16,746 bases of DNA from Ignavibacteria bacterium (GTDB lineage: Bacteria; Bacteroidota; Ignavibacteria; UBA10030; UBA6906), in contig JAOUDE010000017.1 of the NCBI GenBank assembly GCA_029859455.1, positions 1-16,746 on the forward strand. Direction: 5' to 3'. This document shows positions 13,114 through 16,746 of this stretch, one piece after another (position 1 is the stretch's first letter; each line of letters begins with the position of its first letter). The notes below the pieces were generated by a model that did no database searches, was not told the origin of the DNA, and was given only the letters and a program-made list of their open reading frames with translations. A program made the translations under genes and the position numbers.

Positions 13114-15051
13114 TTACTGAAAGTACGATCTCCAGTCGAACGCGACCCGGACCCCAAAATGCCAGATTGTGTTCAGTTCCGGCACAGGGACGGTTGAGGG
13201 GTCCCGACCCTGGAACTCCGAGGAGATCACCTGGACATGAGTGGGGATGTCAAAACCGGCGGTAAGCTGAATGGCAAGACTGGAGCTCTGCGTCAGGGAG
13301 AACGTCCTGAAGGGGCGGTACTCAAGGATCGGGAAATCGAAGTAGAGCGACTGCATCCCGATGATCAGGATGTCATCCTCGGTTGCAAGGAAGAAGCGGT
13401 CATCCTGTCTCCTCGTATGGCCGAAAAAAGCGACACTCACCTCGCGGCCAAGGACGAACTGGAATCTTCCGATCGAGGTTGCGATTCCTGACTGCCACGG
13501 AATCAACCCGCCGTTGCCGGCCTGAACCGCCATGTTCGTGAGTGCCTTCGGCGATATGAAATACATGATCGGCCCCAGAATGAGCATGTCCCCCGGGATC
13601 AGCCAGAACGGGAGCCGGAGCCGGGCGGTCATCGCTGTTCGTGCAGGAATGGCCGAAGTGAGCGAGCCAAATTGATCGAGTTCCTCGAAATCAACGAAGC
13701 TCGTGCTCGATGACGCGTCCTGCCGGTACCCGATGTCGAGGAACACCAAGCCGTCCCCTGATTCATTCATGACACCATCCAGGCCAAGGCCCAGTCGCAC
13801 TGCAGCCTCAATGGTGTTGACGATGCCCGCATTTTTCTGGCCCTCACCGTATCCCCCGCTGATAACATTCGATCCAACGGCAGGTACGACTCCGATGAAC
13901 GGTCCGAGTTCGGCCCGAAACCTGGGCAATTCTCCTTTTCCGCTCGCCAGTCCCGGAACGGGGGTTGTGGACATCACATCGGTCAGTGATTGTGTGATCA
14001 ATGTGACATCCCGTTCTGCGATGTTCCTGAAATCGGGCATCGTGTTGACTGCGCACACGTTGAGTCCTTCGGGCAGATGAGAGGGGTACCCGAGATCAAG
14101 GAGCCGGGCTCCTTCTTTTCCGCTCACTGCATCGAGAAGATGTTCGAGGCTGCGCCGTACCGAACGGGCCGCCCGCTCTGCATCCTCAGGACGCATATAT
14201 GCATCGCCAAGCAGGATCATTGACTCTCCGCCCCAGGTCGATTCCTCGATCCCGTTCTCGTTATAATAGTCGTGGGTCCCTTTACGCAACGAGGCATCGC
14301 CCCACGTTCCGGCGACATGTCCTGCGGCGAAGGTATCCTCCAGAAAATGGAGTGCAAATGCTTCATCCGCCAGGATTGAAAGGGCGAGCTGAGAACGCTC
14401 TTCTTCCGACAGAGAGGCCTTGTTGAACAGGGACGCCTTGTACATGGCTGTGATATGATACCAGGAATAGATGCCGAGGCCGTTCATTTCTGAACCTGCC
14501 CGAAGACAGTTGTTGGCATACTCGTGCTCATCGACCACCACATCATGACGTGCGATCAGAAAATGTGCATTGTTTGACCCCGCTCGCGTCGCATATTCCG
14601 GATCCGCCCTTTGAAGCTGGATGTCCGACGTGCGGAGGTCGTTGATCCGCACGTGCCGTTCGGTCACCCCGGCAAGGTTCTCCTTGAGCTCCGCAGCGAC
14701 ACCCGCCACATCAAGAATCCATTCACTGTCGAGAATATTCCGGAGCATATCCGCGGAGGAGCAGGAGTGATCCCCCGCAATCGCGGGCCATGAAGCATAA
14801 TCGAGGCAATGTGGAGAGGTCCCCTGGGCCGGGTCAGCGACGATTTCGCATAGTCGCGATTCATAGCCCGTCCGCGCAGTTCTCCAGAGCTGCTCGAGGA
14901 CAGCCCGTCGATCCGGATCAAGCTCCTGGATTGCGAGTACGGCGATATCTCTGTGCTCGGGGTACACCCAGGCGTGTGCTCCCGGGACGATGAGGAAGAG
15001 GAAGGTCTGTGCAGTGCATAGAACCTGTACGAATCGGGAAAGAGGGCTCAT
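13114..15051 (-). CDS. Secreted S1/P1-nuclease or zinc-phospholipase-C-like protein with C-terminal beta-barrel-like region
   Basis: I recognise the fold family, not the gene. The 645-residue protein starts with a signal peptide (1-27, ending GAHA), so the mature chain would begin with Trp28. Trp28 and His33 reproduce the W1/H6 zinc ligands of P1 nuclease. His235, Asp239 and His245 (HFLEDTFAAGH) match its H-x3-D-x5-H core. Asp94, His163, His260 and Glu265 are likely further ligands, but the last two are spaced H-x4-E rather than H-x3-D/E. This predicts a trinuclear-zinc phosphodiesterase acting on nucleic acid or phospholipid. Residues about 379-645 are Gly- and aromatic-rich with alternating hydrophobic strands and end VRVAFDWRSYFQ, like an outer-membrane barrel. 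P1 and PLC enzymes are usually only about 250-300 residues. GGAG lies eight bases before the ATG, and a good promoter is upstream. Substrate and barrel assignment are inferred. Confidence 0.72.
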   Translation of the reverse strand: MSPLSRFVQVLCTAQTFLFLIVPGAHAWVYPEHRDIAVLAIQELDPDRRAVLEQLWRTARTGYESRLCEIVADPAQGTSPHCLDYASWPAIAGDHSCSSADMLRNILDSEWILDVAGVAAELKENLAGVTERHVRINDLRTSDIQLQRADPEYATRAGSNNAHFLIARHDVVVDEHEYANNCLRAGSEMNGLGIYSWYHITAMYKASLFNKASLSEEERSQLALSILADEAFALHFLEDTFAAGHVAGTWGDASLRKGTHDYYNENGIEESTWGGESMILLGDAYMRPEDAERAARSVRRSLEHLLDAVSGKEGARLLDLGYPSHLPEGLNVCAVNTMPDFRNIAERDVTLITQSLTDVMSTTPVPGLASGKGELPRFRAELGPFIGVVPAVGSNVISGGYGEGQKNAGIVNTIEAAVRLGLGLDGVMNESGDGLVFLDIGYRQDASSSTSFVDFEELDQFGSLTSAIPARTAMTARLRLPFWLIPGDMLILGPIMYFISPKALTNMAVQAGNGGLIPWQSGIATSIGRFQFVLGREVSVAFFGHTRRQDDRFFLATEDDILIIGMQSLYFDFPILEYRPFRTFSLTQSSSLAIQLTAGFDIPTHVQVISSEFQGRDPSTVPVPELNTIWHFGVRVAFDWRSYFQ

Positions 15052-15108
15052 GCAGACAGCTCCAGACTATGGGCGGAGTGGTAGCAGGTACTAATCAGAA
15101 TCAATGAA

Positions 15109-15137
15109 AGTATAAGGGAAATACCCCTGAGATTCAA
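15109..15137 (-). promoter_or_regulatory. Sigma70-like promoter of the exported hydrolase gene
   Basis: On the minus strand TTGAAT (15132-15137) and TATACT (15109-15114) are exactly 17 bases apart, matching consensus 4/6 and 5/6. The start site would be near 15100-15103, leaving a leader of about 50 bases before the ATG at 15051, with GGAG inside it. Confidence 0.55.
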
Positions 15138-15145
15138 CGGGAGAC

Positions 15146-15174
15146 TTGGCTCTCTCGGCGGGACTCGTTATCTT
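15146..15174 (+). promoter_or_regulatory. Sigma70-like promoter of the PPK2-PFK pair
   Basis: TTGGCT (15146-15151) and TATCTT (15169-15174) are 17 bases apart, matching consensus 4/6 each. Transcription would begin near 15181, about 28 bases before the PPK2 ATG at 15209. It lies back to back with the promoter on the other strand, the two -35 boxes being 8 bases apart. Confidence 0.4.
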
Positions 15175-15208
15175 AGCCCCAGTCAACGTACATCTAGGTT
15201 GTCCACTG

Positions 15209-16111
15209 ATGATCAAAAAAAGCATCATAGCGAAATTTCGTGTGAAGCCGGGTTCAAAAGTCCGCCTTCGAAACTTTCCGACCGATTGGACAGGAACGCC
15301 GGAGGCGAGGAAACTCGGGAAGGAAACGATCAAGCGGAGGGCGCGTGAGATCCTCGACTCCAACCGCGATCAACTGACCGAAGCCCAACGTGTTCTCTAT
15401 GCGAACGATACATATGCCCTCCTTCTGATTTTTCAGGCACTGGACGCGGCAGGAAAGGATGGGACAATCCGGCATGTCATGTCGGGGGTCAATCCTCAGG
15501 GATGCCAGGTGTTCAGTTTCAAGAGACCCTCCGCAGAAGAACTGGATCACCATTTTCTCTGGCGATACGCGAAGCGTGCTCCGGAGCGGGGGAGGATAGG
15601 GATCTTTAACCGATCGTACTACGAGGAGGTCCTCGTAGTCCGTGTGCATCCCGAAATCCTGGAGAGTCAGAAGCTTCCTCCGGGCAACCGGGGAAAACGA
15701 TTCTGGGAAGCGAGGTATCGGGATATCAACAACTTCGAGCAGCACCTGTCCGAGAATGGAACCGTCATCCTGAAGTTCTTCCTGCATCTCTCAAAAGATG
15801 AGCAGAAGCGTCGGTTTCTGGAACGGCTGGATAATCCTGAGAAGCACTGGAAGTTCTCCCCCGCTGATATAGCGGAGCGTTCGTTCTGGGACCAGTATCG
15901 GAAAGCATTCGAAGACGCGCTGACAGCGACGAGTACACCCCGGGCTCCATGGTACATTATTCCGGCAGACCGCAAGTATGTTGCGCGCGCGATGGTGGCC
16001 GACATCGTCACATCCGCCATCAGCGACCTGAAGCTGACCTATCCGAGGGTTTCAAAGAAGGACCAGCGTACACTTCAGGCAGCCAGAAAGAAACTGGAAG
16101 CAGAGAAATGA
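15209..16111 (+). CDS. ppk2: Polyphosphate:nucleotide phosphotransferase, PPK2 family (class III-like)
   Basis: PPK2 enzymes transfer phosphate from polyphosphate to nucleotides in the cytosol; class III members convert AMP to ADP and ADP to ATP. The 300-residue single-domain protein has a Walker A-like DAAGKDGT at 79-86 and GVNPQGCQVFSFKRPS at 93-108. ELDHHFLWR (111-119) follows, then the Walker B/lid block IGIFNRSYYEEVLVVRVH at 130-147. A region with ILKFFLHLSKDEQKRRF, LDNPEKHWKF and PWYIIPADRKY follows. The arrangement closely resembles the Meiothermus class III enzyme, judged from memory. I chose the ATG at 15209 because MIKKSIIAKFRVKPG fits the family; a longer frame from a TTG at 15146 would start inside the promoter. 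The stop overlaps the phosphofructokinase start by 4 bases, so the two are co-translated. Confidence 0.92.
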   Translation: MIKKSIIAKFRVKPGSKVRLRNFPTDWTGTPEARKLGKETIKRRAREILDSNRDQLTEAQRVLYANDTYALLLIFQALDAAGKDGTIRHVMSGVNPQGCQVFSFKRPSAEELDHHFLWRYAKRAPERGRIGIFNRSYYEEVLVVRVHPEILESQKLPPGNRGKRFWEARYRDINNFEQHLSENGTVILKFFLHLSKDEQKRRFLERLDNPEKHWKFSPADIAERSFWDQYRKAFEDALTATSTPRAPWYIIPADRKYVARAMVADIVTSAISDLKLTYPRVSKKDQRTLQAARKKLEAEK

Positions 16112-16746
16112 GCCAACAACCCGATTTTACGATCCCCACCCTTGGCGGCTGTGGGATCCCCTCTCCGTTTCAGGGAGTGCCATTCGTCAGCGACTCGAAG
16201 CGCATCCTGTATCACGATGAGCTCGATGAGCTGCATCCGTTTCTCAAGGCGGGAGAGGATCCTCCGGGCTTCGAAGTCGCGGGTCCGAGGGAGAGCATCT
16301 ATTTCGATCCATCCAAATTGAAATGCGGAATTGTCACCTGTGGTGGTCTCTGCCCCGGACTCAACGATGTGATCAGGGCTGTGGTGATGAGCCTTCACTA
16401 TCATTATGGTGTGCATCATATTTTCGGTTTTCAATATGGCTACGAAGGTCTTGTGCCTCAGTACGGGCATGAAGTGATTGAGCTGACTCCCGAGAAAGTA
16501 ACAAAGATCGAGGAGACAGGAGGAACGCTCCTTGGTTCATCGCGCGGCGATCAGGATCTGACTGCCATTGTGGACGCGCTGGAGCGGATGAATGTCAGAA
16601 TTCTGTTCACGATCGGGGGTGATGGGACTCTCCGCGGGGCTCACGCGATCAATGAAGAGATCCGCAAGCGTGGATTGAAAATCAGTATCATAGGGATCCC
16701 GAAAACGATCGACAACGATATCTCCTACATCCAGACCTCGTTCGGC
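16108..16746 (+). CDS. pfkA: 6-phosphofructokinase, ATP-type, N-terminal 213 codons (cut by window end)
   Basis: PFK phosphorylates fructose-6-phosphate, the committing step of glycolysis, in the cytosol. The frame is open from the ATG at 16108, which overlaps the PPK2 stop as ATGA, to the window end. A leader of about 70 residues precedes the Rossmann-like start KCGIVTCGGLCPGLNDVIR at 72-90. GGDGTLRGA is at 170-178 and PKTIDND at 198-204. Gly after GGD is the residue associated with ATP use (PPi enzymes usually have Asp there). The Lys in PKTIDND is shared with PPi-PFKs and with plant and trypanosome ATP-PFKs. The long leader also fits that latter branch. The substrate-binding and C-terminal parts lie outside the window. 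Phosphoryl donor is inferred, not proven. Confidence 0.92.
   Translation, partial: MSQQPDFTIPTLGGCGIPSPFQGVPFVSDSKRILYHDELDELHPFLKAGEDPPGFEVAGPRESIYFDPSKLKCGIVTCGGLCPGLNDVIRAVVMSLHYHYGVHHIFGFQYGYEGLVPQYGHEVIELTPEKVTKIEETGGTLLGSSRGDQDLTAIVDALERMNVRILFTIGGDGTLRGAHAINEEIRKRGLKISIIGIPKTIDNDISYIQTSFG

Noticed and set aside
15146..15208. TTG-initiated extension of PPK2
   Set aside because: The extension covers the likely promoter and does not resemble PPK2 N-termini. The ATG at 15209 is better.
1..16746. CRISPR arrays, tRNA or rRNA genes, transposases, phage or toxin-antitoxin genes
   Set aside because: I looked on both strands and saw no regular spacer repeats, no cloverleaf-like T-loop (GGTTCRANYCC) context, and no matching protein motifs.

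Overview
The window looks like chromosomal core and near-core DNA from a GC-rich (by eye mid-50s percent) Gram-negative bacterium, most likely of the FCB superphylum (Bacteroidota, Ignavibacteriota, Kapabacteria or a related lineage). The reasons are the gene order ileS-dksA-lspA-rluD, an LspA with a long insert before its second catalytic Asp, a large TraR/DksA protein with a Lys-rich head, an exported SIMPL protein and an exported protein that ends like an outer-membrane barrel. This placement is an inference from protein resemblance, not a database result. I saw no rRNA, tRNA, CRISPR array, insertion sequence or prophage gene. No stretch without a gene exceeds about 210 bases.

Left block, minus strand (1-4581). 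Reading leftwards from a divergent promoter region near 4600-4747: a 12-unit TPR protein, a LarE-type PP-loop sulfur transferase, a mitochondrial-like type II NADH dehydrogenase, a hotdog-fold acyl-CoA thioesterase, and the 5' part of pyrF (orotidine-5'-phosphate decarboxylase), cut off by the window edge. The TPR, larE and ndh genes are 19 and 39 bases apart and look co-transcribed. The thioesterase is flanked on both sides by intergenic copies of an AACCRCAAAG-type repeat.

Central block, plus strand (4748-13050). Eight tightly packed or overlapping genes: yggS, divIVA, purine nucleoside phosphorylase, a SIMPL-domain exported protein, ileS, a TraR/DksA-family gene, lspA and an rluD-type pseudouridine synthase. 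Apart from the purine phosphorylase and SIMPL genes, the order matches the ylmE-(sepF-ylmG-ylmH)-divIVA-ileS-ylyA-lspA-ylyB cluster of Bacillus. It joins cell growth and division (DivIVA), PLP homeostasis, translation (IleRS, rRNA pseudouridine) and lipoprotein maturation.

Right block (13051-16746). A minus-strand gene converges on the central operon. It encodes a secreted protein with an S1/P1-nuclease or zinc-phospholipase-C-like head and a probable outer-membrane beta-barrel tail. Back-to-back sigma70-like promoters separate it from a plus-strand pair: a class III-type PPK2 (polyphosphate to nucleotide phosphotransferase), overlapping by 4 bases an ATP-type 6-phosphofructokinase that runs off the right edge.

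The least ordinary items are the nuclease/phospholipase-barrel fusion, the Firmicutes-like divIVA cluster in an apparently diderm genome, the IleRS with a swapped HIGH motif (GIHH), a three-cysteine LarE without larB or larC in view, the PPK2-PFK overlap, and the inverted repeats around the thioesterase gene.
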